Of a DNA stretch of 64,000 bases, positions 8,666-17,269 are shown piece after piece. Positions within the stretch are counted from its first letter, which is position 1. Each line of letters begins with the position of its first letter. The stretch comes from Microcella flavibacter. Its GTDB lineage: Bacteria; Actinomycetota; Actinomycetes; Actinomycetales; Microbacteriaceae. A model generated the notes under the pieces. It was not told where the DNA came from and did not search any database. It was given only the letters and a program-made list of their open reading frames with translations. The stretch spans positions 930,001-994,000 of the forward strand of contig NZ_CP051299.1 of NCBI RefSeq assembly GCF_012530535.1, given 5' to 3'. The translations under genes and the position numbers were made by a program.

Positions 8666-9519
8666 CCGTGATCGCCGCGCTCCTCATGGCCGCCGGCACG
8701 CTGCTCATCGCCTCGCCGTGGCTCTGGCCGCGGGCCGATCCGCCGCGCGAACGGCGCGGGGCCGGCGCGCTCGCCGACCTCCTGGCCCGGGCGGGGCTGT
8801 CGACGGTCTCGCCCGTCGTCCTCGTCGTCGTGATGCTCGTGCTCGCCCTCGTCGCCGCCGGGGCAGTGCTCGTCATCGTGCCGGTGCTGCCGCTCGTGCC
8901 GGTCGCGGCGATCGTGGCGGGGGTGCTGCCCATCGTGGGCCTGCGGGCTCGGGCGGCCGCGCGGCGCCGGGCGCTCCGCGGGGTGTGGCCCGACGTCGTC
9001 GATCACCTCGTGTCGGGCATCCGGGCGGGGCTCGGACTGCCCGAGGCGATCGGAGCGCTCGGCGAGACGGCCCCTGATGCGGTCCGCGGGCCGTTCCGGC
9101 AGTTCCGTCGCGAGTGGACGTCGACCGCGCGCTTCGGCGACTCGCTCGACGCGCTCAAGACGGCGCTGGCCGATCCGGTCGCCGATCGCATCATCGAGAC
9201 GCTGCGCATGGCGCGCGAGGTCGGCGGCACCGAGCTGCCCGGCGTGCTGCGCTCGCTCGCCCAGTACCTGCGGTCGGATGCCGCCGTGCGGGCCGAGGTC
9301 GACGCGCGCCAGTCGTGGGTGCGCAACGCGGCCCGGCTCGGCGTCGCCGCACCCTGGATCGTGCTGCTGCTGCTCGGCACCCGCCCCGAGGCGGCCGCGG
9401 CCTACAACTCGCCCACGGGCGCCGCGCTCATCGTCGGCGGCCTCGGCGCGACGCTCATCGCCTACCGGCTCATGCTCGCGCTCGGGCGACTGCCCGAGGA
9501 GGGGCGGTGGTTCCGATGA
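8662..9519 (+). CDS. tadB: TadB-like pilus platform protein (T2SSF domain)
   Basis: A 285-residue inner-membrane protein. Two hydrophobic segments near the N-terminus (residues 1-20 and about 45-95) are followed by the cytoplasmic T2SSF core (WPDVVDHLVSGIRAGLGLPEAIGAL, later REVGGTELPGVLRSLAQYLR) and two C-terminal membrane helices. ATG 8662 overlaps the tadA stop and the TGA at 9517-9519 overlaps the next ATG. TadB and TadC form the platform on which TadA drives pilin extrusion. Confidence 0.88.
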   Translation: MTVIAALLMAAGTLLIASPWLWPRADPPRERRGAGALADLLARAGLSTVSPVVLVVVMLVLALVAAGAVLVIVPVLPLVPVAAIVAGVLPIVGLRARAAARRRALRGVWPDVVDHLVSGIRAGLGLPEAIGALGETAPDAVRGPFRQFRREWTSTARFGDSLDALKTALADPVADRIIETLRMAREVGGTELPGVLRSLAQYLRSDAAVRAEVDARQSWVRNAARLGVAAPWIVLLLLGTRPEAAAAYNSPTGAALIVGGLGATLIAYRLMLALGRLPEEGRWFR

Positions 9520-10454
9520 CGACGTCGATGGCCCTCGCCCTCGCAGCGGGCGCGTCCCTGGGGCTCGGCCTGTGGATGCTCGTCTCGCTGGTCCCTCGAT
9601 TCGGCCGACCCCGGCTCACCGCCCGGCTCGCGCCCTACCTCGTCGACATGTCCGCCGAGGCGCGGGAGCTGCTGCGCGATCGCCGCGTCGACCCGCTGCC
9701 CGTGCTCGGCGCGATGACCTCCCCGCTCGTCGACGGGGCGCTCCGCACCATCGAGACGGTCTTCGGCGGCGAGGCGGTCATCCGCACCCGGCTGCGCCAG
9801 AGCGGCTCGCTCGCGGCCGTCGGCAGCCATCGCACCCGGCAGCTCGTGGGCGCGGTGCTCGGCGCGGCGGCGGGTCTCGCCGTCGGGCTCGTCGCGGGCC
9901 GCCAGGGGCTCGCCATGATCCCGGCGGGCATCGCGGGGGCGGTGGGCGGGCTCATCGCCGGCGTGGCGCTGACGGATGCCCTGCTCGCGCGCACCGCCCG
10001 CCGACGAGTGGCGCGCATCGCCCAGGAGTTCCCGACGGTGGTCGAGTTCCTCGCCCTCAGCGTCGCGGCGGGGGAGAGCATCCACGATGCGATCCGTCGC
10101 GCGGCCTCGACCGGATCGGGCGAGCTCGCGGGGGAGCTGTCGCGGGTGGAGCAGCGCACGGCCGCCGGGCAGGCGCTGACGGCGAGCCTCGCCGAGATGC
10201 GCGACGACCTGCAGATCCCCGCGGTGTCGCGGCTCATCGACCAGGTGCTCGCCGCGCTCGATCGCGGCACGCCGCTCGCCGAAGTGCTGCGCGCTCACGC
10301 GCTCGACGCCCGCGACGAGTCGAAGCGCCTGCTGCTCGAAGCCGCGGGAACGCGCGAGGTCGCCATGCTCGTGCCGCTCGTGTTCCTCATCCTGCCGGTC
10401 ACGGTGCTCTTCGCGGTCTTCCCCGGGCTCATGGTGCTGCAGCTCGGCTTCTGA
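9516..10454 (+). CDS. tadC: TadC-like pilus platform protein (T2SSF domain)
   Basis: A 312-residue second T2SSF protein. A membrane segment at the N-terminus, a hydrophobic pair around residues 105-150 (LVGAVLGAAAGLAVGLVAG, then IAGAVGGLIAGVALT), the core IAQEFPTVVEFLALSVAAGESIHDAIRR and a C-terminal hydrophobic hairpin (LVPLVFLILPVTVLFAVFPGLMVLQL) fit TadC. It starts with an ATGA overlap to tadB. A 240-base gap follows before the pilin-like gene; I see no gene in it. Confidence 0.88.
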   Translation: MTTSMALALAAGASLGLGLWMLVSLVPRFGRPRLTARLAPYLVDMSAEARELLRDRRVDPLPVLGAMTSPLVDGALRTIETVFGGEAVIRTRLRQSGSLAAVGSHRTRQLVGAVLGAAAGLAVGLVAGRQGLAMIPAGIAGAVGGLIAGVALTDALLARTARRRVARIAQEFPTVVEFLALSVAAGESIHDAIRRAASTGSGELAGELSRVEQRTAAGQALTASLAEMRDDLQIPAVSRLIDQVLAALDRGTPLAEVLRAHALDARDESKRLLLEAAGTREVAMLVPLVFLILPVTVLFAVFPGLMVLQLGF

Positions 10455-10694
10455 CGCGGTCGAGACCGTCCCAGGGCGCGGGACCTGCCTGCAGGGAGCC
10501 GGGTGCGCTGAGCCGGTGTCCGCGTGGCGCGGTCGCCGCGGCGACACGCCGACCGCGGACGGAGCGCGCCGGCGCGTCGGTCCGTCGACCGTGCAGGACG
10601 GACATCCTGTGCGTCCGGCGCTGTGGAGAGCGACCGCCTCCGCTCCTGCCCCGCCTCCATCATCCCTCTGTCACCCGGAACGGAAGGATGCGTC

Positions 10695-10871
10695 ATGTCG
10701 CGCTCGAGCAGGATCATGGACCGCTTGTCGACCGAGGATCGCGGGGATGTGCCCGGCTGGGTGCTCATCACCCTCATGACGGCCGGCCTCGTCATCGTGA
10801 TCTGGGCGCTCGCCGGCCCGGCGCTCAGCGGGGTCTTCGAGCAGGCGATCGAGCGGGTCACCGGGTTCTGA
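10695..10871 (+). CDS. Small pilin-like membrane protein of the tad locus
   Basis: A 58-residue protein with GGAAGGA six bases before ATG 10695. The sequence GDVPGWVLITLMTAGLVIVIWALAGPALSGVF is one hydrophobic helix preceded by a short polar leader, the shape of an Flp pilin or of the small conserved protein found at this position in actinobacterial tad loci. It lacks the usual glycine-glutamate prepilin cleavage site, so it may be an accessory subunit rather than the major pilin. Its TGA overlaps the next ATG (TGATG). Confidence 0.7.
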   Translation: MSRSSRIMDRLSTEDRGDVPGWVLITLMTAGLVIVIWALAGPALSGVFEQAIERVTGF

Positions 10872-11263
10872 TGCGCCGGTGGTCGCTCGCCGATGATCGC
10901 GGCTCGGCTCCGGTCGAGTTCACGCTCGTCGGGGTGCTGCTGACGGTGGTGACGCTCTCGGTGCTGCAGGTCGCGCTCGCCCTGCACGTGCGCTCCACCC
11001 TCATCGACGCGGCGGCCGAGGGCGCACGGTACGCGGCGCTCGCCGACAGCTCGCTCGCCGAGGGGGTCGAGCGCAGCCGCGAGCTCATCCAGACCGCGCT
11101 CGGCCCCGGCTACGCGCGGGACGTCTCCGTGGCGCTCGACGAGAGCGGCGAGATCCCGATCGTCACCGTCTCCGTGCGCTCGCCGCTGCCGCTCGTCGGG
11201 CTCGCCGGCCTCGACGGAACCCTGGAGGTCTCGGGCCGTGCCGCACTCGAGCCGCTGCGCTGA
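10871..11263 (+). CDS. TadE-like minor pilin
   Basis: A 130-residue protein with a short basic N-terminus, RGSAPVEFTLVGVLLTVVTLSVLQVALALHVRSTLIDAAAEGARYAA. The acidic residue five positions into a single hydrophobic helix and the ARYAA motif are the TadE signature, which anchors the protein and forms the prepilin-like stalk. The C-terminal part is a beta-rich extracellular domain. It overlaps the gene before it and lies third from last in the operon. Confidence 0.82.
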   Translation: MRRWSLADDRGSAPVEFTLVGVLLTVVTLSVLQVALALHVRSTLIDAAAEGARYAALADSSLAEGVERSRELIQTALGPGYARDVSVALDESGEIPIVTVSVRSPLPLVGLAGLDGTLEVSGRAALEPLR

Positions 11264-11735
11264 GGCCGCGCGAGCCCGTGCCGCGCGCCTGGCCGGTGCC
11301 GCCCGCGCCGACGAGGGCTCGGCCTCGCTCGAGTTCATCACCACGGGGCTGCTGCTGCTCGTGCCGCTCGTCTACCTCGTGCTCACCCTCTCCGCCATCC
11401 AGTCCGCCTCGCTCGCGACGGAGGGGGCGGCTCGTCAGGCGGCGCGCGTCTACGTGCAGGCGCCGAGCGATGAGGCGGGCCGGGCCGCGGCCGCGCGGGC
11501 CCTCGACCTGGCGCTCGACGACCACGGCGTCGACGGGCGGCCCGCGCTGAGCATCCGGTGCGCGCCCCGCCCCGATGTCTGCCACACCCGCAGCGGCTGG
11601 GTGACCGTCGACGTCGCGGTCGACGTGCCGCTGCCGCTCGTGCCGCCGGTGCTCGAGCTGCGCGTGCCGCTCTCCGTGCCGATCGAGGCGACGGCGACGC
11701 AGCAGGTCTCGCGCTTCTGGGGGGCGAGCCCGTGA
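11238..11735 (+). CDS. TadE/TadG-like minor pilin
   Basis: A 165-residue protein with GTG start 11238, GGAGG eight bases upstream, overlapping the previous gene by 26 bases. ADEGSASLEFITTGLLLLVPLVYLVLTLSAIQSASLATEGAARQAARVYVQAP is again a TadE-type stalk. The extracellular part has two cysteines (CAPRPDVC) that could form a disulfide. Its TGA overlaps the next GTG. Probably a pseudopilin that primes the pilus. Confidence 0.8.
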   Translation: MPHSSRCAEAARARAARLAGAARADEGSASLEFITTGLLLLVPLVYLVLTLSAIQSASLATEGAARQAARVYVQAPSDEAGRAAAARALDLALDDHGVDGRPALSIRCAPRPDVCHTRSGWVTVDVAVDVPLPLVPPVLELRVPLSVPIEATATQQVSRFWGASP

Positions 11736-12184
11736 TCGGGATGCTGCGCCGCGGCCGCGACGACGAGGGCTCGATCCTGCCGCTCGTCGCCGGGTACGGC
11801 GCGCTCGCGCTCCTCGTCGTGCTGCTCGTCACCGCCGCCACGAGCCTGTACCTCGAGCGCAAGCGCCTGCTCACCCTCGCCGACGGCGCGGCGCTCGCCG
11901 GAGCGGAGGCGTACGAGCTCAGCGACCTGACCCTCGCGCCGAACGGCGAGGTCGCGCGCCCGCCGCTCGACGACGCCGCGGTGCGCGACGCCGTCGAGCG
12001 GTACCTCACCGAGGCGCCGATCCAGGGCTTCGAGGGGCTGCAGCTCGAGCGCGCCGCGAGCGACGACGGCACGAGCGCGACGGTGCAGCTATCGAGCTTC
12101 TGGCGCCCGCCGGTCGTGACGCTCTTCGTGCCCGAGGGCATCCGCCTCGACGTGACGACGGTCGGCCGCAGCGTCATCGGCTGA
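11732..12184 (+). CDS. TadG-like pilus-associated protein
   Basis: A 150-residue protein starting at GTG 11732 (GTGA overlap). RDDEGSILPLVAGYGALALLVVLLVTAATSLYLERKRLLTLADGAALAGA is the Rv3660c/TadG-type N-terminus: a short leader, one membrane helix and a conserved ADGAALAGA segment. The outside domain is only about 95 residues, short for TadG. It closes the tad operon. No prepilin peptidase, TadZ or secretin gene is present in the window. Confidence 0.78.
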   Translation: MIGMLRRGRDDEGSILPLVAGYGALALLVVLLVTAATSLYLERKRLLTLADGAALAGAEAYELSDLTLAPNGEVARPPLDDAAVRDAVERYLTEAPIQGFEGLQLERAASDDGTSATVQLSSFWRPPVVTLFVPEGIRLDVTTVGRSVIG

Positions 12185-12303
12185 GCCGCGCGCGGCGACG
12201 GCACGCCGCGGTCGATCGCGAGCCGGCTCGGCCGCAGACGGCGGCTGGGAGGAAGCCTGACCGCGCGCCAAGAGTTCCAGCAGGATGTGGATAGTGTGAC
12301 GCC

Positions 12304-13449
12304 ATGGCTGAACTGGCTGGGTCCTCGATCCTCATCATCGGCGCGACCGGAGGGCTCGGTCGGCACATCGCCCGGCAGCTCGCCGACGCCGGCGCGAACC
12401 TCACGCTCACCGCCCGCTCGCAGCAGGCCCTCGACGAGCTCGGCATCGCCGGCACCCACATCGCCGGCGACCTCAGCGACCCCGAGCTGCCCGAGACCCT
12501 CGTCGCCCTCGCCGTCATGGCGCACGGCCGCCTCGACGGCGTCATCAACGCCGCCGGCGTCGTCGCCTTCGGGCCCGTCGCCGACACGAGCGACGCCACC
12601 CTCGACCAGCTCTGGACGGTCAACGCCCTCGCCCCCATGCGCGTCCTCCGCGCGGCCGTGCCCGCGCTCGAGCACGCGAAGCAGGACGGCGGCACCCCCT
12701 TCATCGTCACCCTCAGCGGCGTCGTCAGCGAGAACCCGACCGCCGGACTCGGCGCGTACTCCGCCGTCAAGACCGCCGTCGCCGCGTTCCACTCGGTCGC
12801 CGCCCGCGAGCTGCGTCGGCAGGGCATCCGCGTCATGGATGCTCGCCCCGGGCACACCGAGACCGAGCTCTCCCGCCACCCGATCGCGGGCGAGACGCCG
12901 AAGTTCCCCACCGGCTACGACCCCGCCGGCGTCGCCGCCCGCATCGTCGCCGGCATCGTGAACGACGAGAAGGATCTGCCCTCCTCGGCCTTCACCGAGA
13001 TCCCGCACCCGGAGGCCCCCATGGTCGCCGCCGAGCCCGTCGCCGCCGACCCCGACGCTCACCCGGCCGTGCGCATGGCCGCCGAGATGCCGCTCGAGGT
13101 CTCCGCCAGCGCCCCCACGGACGCCGCGGCGTCGAGCCCCGCCTCGGCGGGCAGCGCGGGCAGCCCCGCCTCGGCCGACAGCCCCGCCTCGGCGGGCAGC
13201 GCCGACTCCGACGCGAGCAGCCCGTCGGTGCCGAGCGGCGCGAGCGCCTCCAGCGCGCCGACCGCGGACGGCGAGCCCGCCCCGGCAGAGCGCGCCGAGC
13301 ACATCGAGGCCGAGCAGGAGCAGCAGGAGCAGCCGGAGCAGCGCGACGGCGAGCAGCCCCGGCCAGAAGGCGAGCAGCCCGAGCAGCCCCGGCACGACGG
13401 CGACCAGCAGTACATCGCCCCGCCGAGCGCCGATCAGCACCGCGACTGA
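12304..13449 (+). CDS. Short-chain dehydrogenase with long disordered C-terminal tail
   Basis: A 381-residue protein. Residues 1-235 form a classical SDR: cofactor motif GATGGLGR, NAAG (NNAG variant), catalytic serine in VTLSGVVS and YSAVK. Residues from about 250 onward are low complexity: Ser/Ala/Pro-rich repeats (GSAGSPASADSPASAGSADS), then a Glu/Gln-rich stretch. The repeat DNA contains three exact copies of a 14-mer at 13135, 13162 and 13180. TAGTGT lies six bases before ATG, suggesting a leaderless transcript. Substrate unknown. Confidence 0.85.
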   Translation: MAELAGSSILIIGATGGLGRHIARQLADAGANLTLTARSQQALDELGIAGTHIAGDLSDPELPETLVALAVMAHGRLDGVINAAGVVAFGPVADTSDATLDQLWTVNALAPMRVLRAAVPALEHAKQDGGTPFIVTLSGVVSENPTAGLGAYSAVKTAVAAFHSVAARELRRQGIRVMDARPGHTETELSRHPIAGETPKFPTGYDPAGVAARIVAGIVNDEKDLPSSAFTEIPHPEAPMVAAEPVAADPDAHPAVRMAAEMPLEVSASAPTDAAASSPASAGSAGSPASADSPASAGSADSDASSPSVPSGASASSAPTADGEPAPAERAEHIEAEQEQQEQPEQRDGEQPRPEGEQPEQPRHDGDQQYIAPPSADQHRD

Positions 13450-13503
13450 CCCGCGCGGGCGAGCAACCCCTCGGCGCGAGCGCGCTGAGCGCGACGCCCG
13501 CGC

Positions 13504-14724
13504 CTACTCCCCGCGGGGCAGCTGGCGGGGGATGTAGTAGGCGAGCATCCCGGCCCCGATGAGGCCGACCACGCCGAAGACGCCCGCCCCGACGGCGATG
13601 CCGCCGAGCGCGGTGAGCCCGGCGAGGGCGAGCGGGGCGCCGGCCGAGCCGGAGTCCATGACGAAGCGCCACGCGCCGAGGAACGGCGCCGGGTTCGTGC
13701 GGCCCGCGAGGTCGCTGCCCATGGTCATGAGGATCCCCGCGCCGATGCCGTTCGCGAGCGACAGCCAGATCGCCACGGCGACGAACCACGGCACCGGGTC
13801 GGCGGCGAGGGCCGAGAGCGCCAGGCCGATGAGGCCGAGGCCCAGCCCGATCATCGAGGGCACGGCGGTGTAGAGGCGGCCGAAGCGATCCATGAGCCAG
13901 CCGCCCAGGTAGAACAGCGCCACGTCGACACCGCCCGCGATGCCGATGATGAGCGCCGTCTCGGCCTCGCCGAGCCCGATGCTCACCGCCCACAGCGGCA
14001 GGATCACCTGGCGCACCGCCCGCAGCGCCGAGACGACGAGCGCGGCGGCGCCGAGGCGGGCGAGCACGCTGCGGCGGTCGGCGATCGTGCGGAACACTCC
14101 GGCGGGGCTCACGCCGCCGCCGGTGGGGGTGGAGCGGTGGTGCAGGATCCGCTCCGGGTCGGGCAGCGCGACGAGGCTGAGGGCGACGAGCCCGCACATG
14201 AGCAGGGCGAACCACAGGATGCTCACCACCTCGCCCGTCGCGGCGACGAGCGCGGCGGCCGCGAACGGCCCGAGGAAGAGGCCGAGCCGGAACACGCCGC
14301 CGAGCGTCGACAGCGCCCGGGCCCGGTAGGCGACCGGCACGACGCTCGTCAGCAGCGCGTGCCGGGCGAGTCCGAAGACCGCCGCCGCGATGCCGAGCAC
14401 GGTCATGCCGAGGCCGAGCACGACGGCGTTCGGCGCGAGCAGGGCGATGCCGATGCCGAGCCCCGCCACCGCCGAGGCGCCGAGCATCGCGGTGCGCTCG
14501 CCGATGCGGCCCACGATGAAGCCGGCGGGGATGTCGCCCAGCAGCACGCCGACGAGCAGCATCGCGGCGACGACGCCCGCACCCGCGAGGTCGCTGCCGA
14601 CCCGCAGCGCGAGCGCCGGGATGAGCGGCATGATCGCGCCCTCACCGATCGTGAACAGCAGGGTGGGGCCGAACGCGGGGGCGGCGATCGACCGCCACCG
14701 GAACGGACGGTCATCGATCGGCAT
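13504..14724 (-). CDS. MFS transporter
   Basis: A 406-residue major facilitator with twelve predicted helices. The first-half signature GDIPAGFIVGRIGERTAML corresponds to the loop 2-3 motif of MFS drug/sugar exporters. A -10-like TAGCAT lies ten bases before the ATG. It converges on the SDR gene and is divergent from prfB. Substrate cannot be told from sequence; an efflux role is likely. Confidence 0.85.
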   Translation of the reverse strand: MPIDDRPFRWRSIAAPAFGPTLLFTIGEGAIMPLIPALALRVGSDLAGAGVVAAMLLVGVLLGDIPAGFIVGRIGERTAMLGASAVAGLGIGIALLAPNAVVLGLGMTVLGIAAAVFGLARHALLTSVVPVAYRARALSTLGGVFRLGLFLGPFAAAALVAATGEVVSILWFALLMCGLVALSLVALPDPERILHHRSTPTGGGVSPAGVFRTIADRRSVLARLGAAALVVSALRAVRQVILPLWAVSIGLGEAETALIIGIAGGVDVALFYLGGWLMDRFGRLYTAVPSMIGLGLGLIGLALSALAADPVPWFVAVAIWLSLANGIGAGILMTMGSDLAGRTNPAPFLGAWRFVMDSGSAGAPLALAGLTALGGIAVGAGVFGVVGLIGAGMLAYYIPRQLPRGE

Positions 14725-14783
14725 GGCGCTGGCGATGCTACGCCCGGGTGAGCCCGCGAACCCGCGGGTAGGCTGGGCGCGAC

Positions 14784-15893
14784 ATGATCGATCTGGACTT
14801 CTCCGAGCGCATCGCCGCCGCCCGCTCCACCTTCCGCGACATCCAGTCCGTCGTCGACGTCGACGCCCTCCGCGCCGACGTCGAGGATCTGAGCGAGCAG
14901 GCCAGCGCGCCCGACCTCTGGGACGACACCGACAAGGCGCAGAAGGTGACGAGCGCGCTGAGCCACCGGCAGACCGAGCTGCGCCGCATCGTCGAGCTCG
15001 ACCAGCGCCTCGACGACCTCGACGTGCTCATCGAGATGGCCCGCGAGGCCGACGACGAGGACGCCGCGGCCGAGGTGCTCTCCGAGCTCGAGGCCATCGA
15101 GAAGACCCTCGGCGACATGGAGGTGCAGACCCTCCTCGACGGCGAGTACGACGACCGCCCCGCCGTCGTCACCATCCGCGCGGGCGCCGGCGGCGTCGAC
15201 GCGGCCGACTTCGCCGACATGCTGTTCCGCATGTACCTGCGCTGGGCCGAGAAGCACGGCTACGGCTCGACCGTCATGGACACCTCCTACGCGGAGGAGG
15301 CCGGCATCAAGAGCGCGACCTTCCAGATCGACGCGCCCTACGCCTTCGGCACGCTCAGCGTCGAGGCCGGCACCCACCGCCTCGTGCGGATGAGCCCCTT
15401 CGGCGCCGCCGGCAAGCGCCAGACGAGCTTCGCCGCCGTCGAGGTCATCCCGCTCATGCCCGAGACGCTCGAGGTCGACATCCCCGAGAACGACATCCGC
15501 GTCGACGTCTTCCGCTCCTCCGGCCCCGGCGGCCAGAGCGTCAACACCACCGACTCCGCCGTGCGCATCACCCACCTGCCGACCGGCACCGTGGTGTCGA
15601 TGCAGAACGAGAAGAGCCAGATCCAGAACCGCGCCGCCGCCATGCGCGTGCTGCAGTCGCGCCTGCTGCTCATCCAGAAGGAGCAGGAGGCCGCGACGAA
15701 GAAGGAGCTCGCCGGCACCATCACCGCGAGCTGGGGCGACCAGATGCGCTCCTACGTGCTCGCGCCGTACCAGATGGTGAAGGATCTGCGCACCGAGCAC
15801 GAGGTCAACAACCCCACCGCGGTCTTCGACGGCGACCTCGACGGCTTCATCGCCGCCGGCATCAAGTGGCGCAAGCGCCCGCAGGACGACTAG
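14784..15893 (+). CDS. prfB: Peptide chain release factor 2
   Basis: A 369-residue class I release factor recognising UAA and UGA. The codon-recognition tripeptide SPF is at residues 204-206 ([16 protein letters not shown]) and the catalytic GGQ at residues 249-251. The gene is one uninterrupted frame, without the in-frame TGA and +1 shift that autoregulates prfB in many other bacteria. TAGGCT lies nine bases before ATG, so the transcript is probably leaderless. Confidence 0.97.
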   Translation: MIDLDFSERIAAARSTFRDIQSVVDVDALRADVEDLSEQASAPDLWDDTDKAQKVTSALSHRQTELRRIVELDQRLDDLDVLIEMAREADDEDAAAEVLSELEAIEKTLGDMEVQTLLDGEYDDRPAVVTIRAGAGGVDAADFADMLFRMYLRWAEKHGYGSTVMDTSYAEEAGIKSATFQIDAPYAFGTLSVEAGTHRLVRMSPFGAAGKRQTSFAAVEVIPLMPETLEVDIPENDIRVDVFRSSGPGGQSVNTTDSAVRITHLPTGTVVSMQNEKSQIQNRAAAMRVLQSRLLLIQKEQEAATKKELAGTITASWGDQMRSYVLAPYQMVKDLRTEHEVNNPTAVFDGDLDGFIAAGIKWRKRPQDD

Positions 15894-15948
15894 CCCCGAG
15901 CCCCGCCCCGCCCTTTACGGCCGTGCCGCCCGCCCCTAGGGTGGCGCC

Positions 15949-16326
15949 ATGACGCGCTCCGAGATCGTCGAGATCCCCGTGGCCGACCTCGTGCAGGCCG
16001 CCGCCTTCTACTCCGCCGTGTTCGACGTCGACCTCGTCATCGAGACCATCGGCGGGCTGACGATGGCCTTCTTCCCCGACGAGCCGGGCGAATCCGGGGG
16101 AGCGGTCGCGCTCTGCCAGGGCGACGGCTACCGGCCGAGCGGCCTCGGCGTGCGGGTCTTCCTGCGGGTCGACGACGTGGATGCCGTGCTCGCGCGCGCG
16201 CTCGAGTCCGGTGCCCAGCTCGTGGCCGAGCCGGCCGACATGCCGACGTGGGGGCGCTTCGCCGAGTTCAGCGATCCCGAGGGCACGGTCGTCGGCATCG
16301 TGCAGCTCGAGACGCCCGCGGCCTGA
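15949..16326 (+). CDS. VOC (glyoxalase-like) family protein
   Basis: A 125-residue protein with two beta-alpha-beta-beta-beta modules: EIPVADLVQAAAFYSAVFDVDL and VFLRVDDVDAVLARALESGAQLV, ending FAEFSDPEGTVVGIVQ, the usual VOC ending with a glutamate metal-ligand position. Such proteins act as dioxygenases, isomerases or resistance proteins; the substrate is unknown. TAGGGT is six bases before ATG, consistent with leaderless transcription. Confidence 0.82.
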   Translation: MTRSEIVEIPVADLVQAAAFYSAVFDVDLVIETIGGLTMAFFPDEPGESGGAVALCQGDGYRPSGLGVRVFLRVDDVDAVLARALESGAQLVAEPADMPTWGRFAEFSDPEGTVVGIVQLETPAA

Positions 16327-16441
16327 GCCGCCGGCGCGCCCCGCGCAGCGGCGGCGGGCCCGCGCGGCGCGAGATGTGAGGACTCGGCGTTCCGGGTGTC
16401 GCTGCGCGGGCATCCCGAACCCGCACCTAGGCTGACCGGCG

Positions 16442-17269
16442 ATGATTCGATTCGATGAGGTCACCAAGGTCTACCGCGGCAACTCCAAGCCCGCGCTCAA
16501 CGGCGTGAGCATCGAGGTGCTCAGCGGCGAGTTCGTGTTCCTCGTGGGCGCCTCGGGCTCGGGCAAGAGCTCGTTCCTGCGGCTCGTGCTCAAGGAGGAT
16601 CGGCCCAACAACGGGCAGATCCACGTGCTCGGGCAGGATCTCGGGCGCATCTCGACCCGCAAGGTGCCGTACTTCCGCCGCAACATCGGCGTCGTCTTCC
16701 AGGACTTCCGCCTGCTGCCGAACAAGACCGTCACCGACAACGTCGCCTTCACGCTGCAGGTCCTCGGCAAGAGCAAGGGCTTCATCAGCGAGGTCGTGCC
16801 CGACGTGCTCGCCATGGTCGGCCTCGAGGGCAAGGGCGGGCGCTACCCGCACGAGCTCTCGGGCGGCGAGCAGCAGCGCGTCGCCATCGCCCGCGCGGTC
16901 GTCAACAAGCCGGCCATCCTGCTCGCGGACGAGCCCACCGGCAACCTCGACCCCACGACGAGCCTCGGCATCATGACCCTGCTCGAGCGCATCAACCAGA
17001 ACGGCACCACCGTCGTCATGGCCACGCACGACGCCGGCATCGTCGACCGGCTGCAGCGCCGCGTCATCGAGCTCGTCGGCGGGCGCGTCATCCGCGACGA
17101 GCGCGGCGGCACCTACGTCACGCAGGCGGTGCCGACGATCCGGCAGGATGCCCCCTCCGGCTCCTCGCCCTCCATCCACCTCGACCCGCAGGCCGCCCCG
17201 GCCTCGCCCTACGAGCGCCCGGCCGAGCAGCCGGCCCCCTCGTACTGGACCCCGGAGGGCACCCGATGA
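16442..17269 (+). CDS. ftsE: Cell division ABC transporter ATP-binding protein FtsE
   Basis: A 275-residue ABC ATPase. Walker A GASGSGKSS begins near residue 37, Q-loop VVFQDFRLL, signature LSGGEQQRVAIARA, Walker B ILLADEPTGNLDP and switch histidine ATHDAG. About 45 residues of Pro/Ser/Ala-rich tail follow residue 230, typical of actinobacterial FtsE. With FtsX it couples the divisome to peptidoglycan hydrolases at the septum. TAGGCT eight bases before ATG suggests a leaderless mRNA; the stop overlaps ftsX (ATGA). Confidence 0.96.
   Translation: MIRFDEVTKVYRGNSKPALNGVSIEVLSGEFVFLVGASGSGKSSFLRLVLKEDRPNNGQIHVLGQDLGRISTRKVPYFRRNIGVVFQDFRLLPNKTVTDNVAFTLQVLGKSKGFISEVVPDVLAMVGLEGKGGRYPHELSGGEQQRVAIARAVVNKPAILLADEPTGNLDPTTSLGIMTLLERINQNGTTVVMATHDAGIVDRLQRRVIELVGGRVIRDERGGTYVTQAVPTIRQDAPSGSSPSIHLDPQAAPASPYERPAEQPAPSYWTPEGTR

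Noticed and set aside
10455-10694. Small gene between tadC and the pilin-like gene
   Set aside because: No frame there has normal codon use or a ribosome site; it is treated as a long leader or internal promoter region.
13135-13193. CRISPR-like array
   Set aside because: The repeats are 14-mers with irregular spacing inside a coding tail; they are low-complexity coding repeats.
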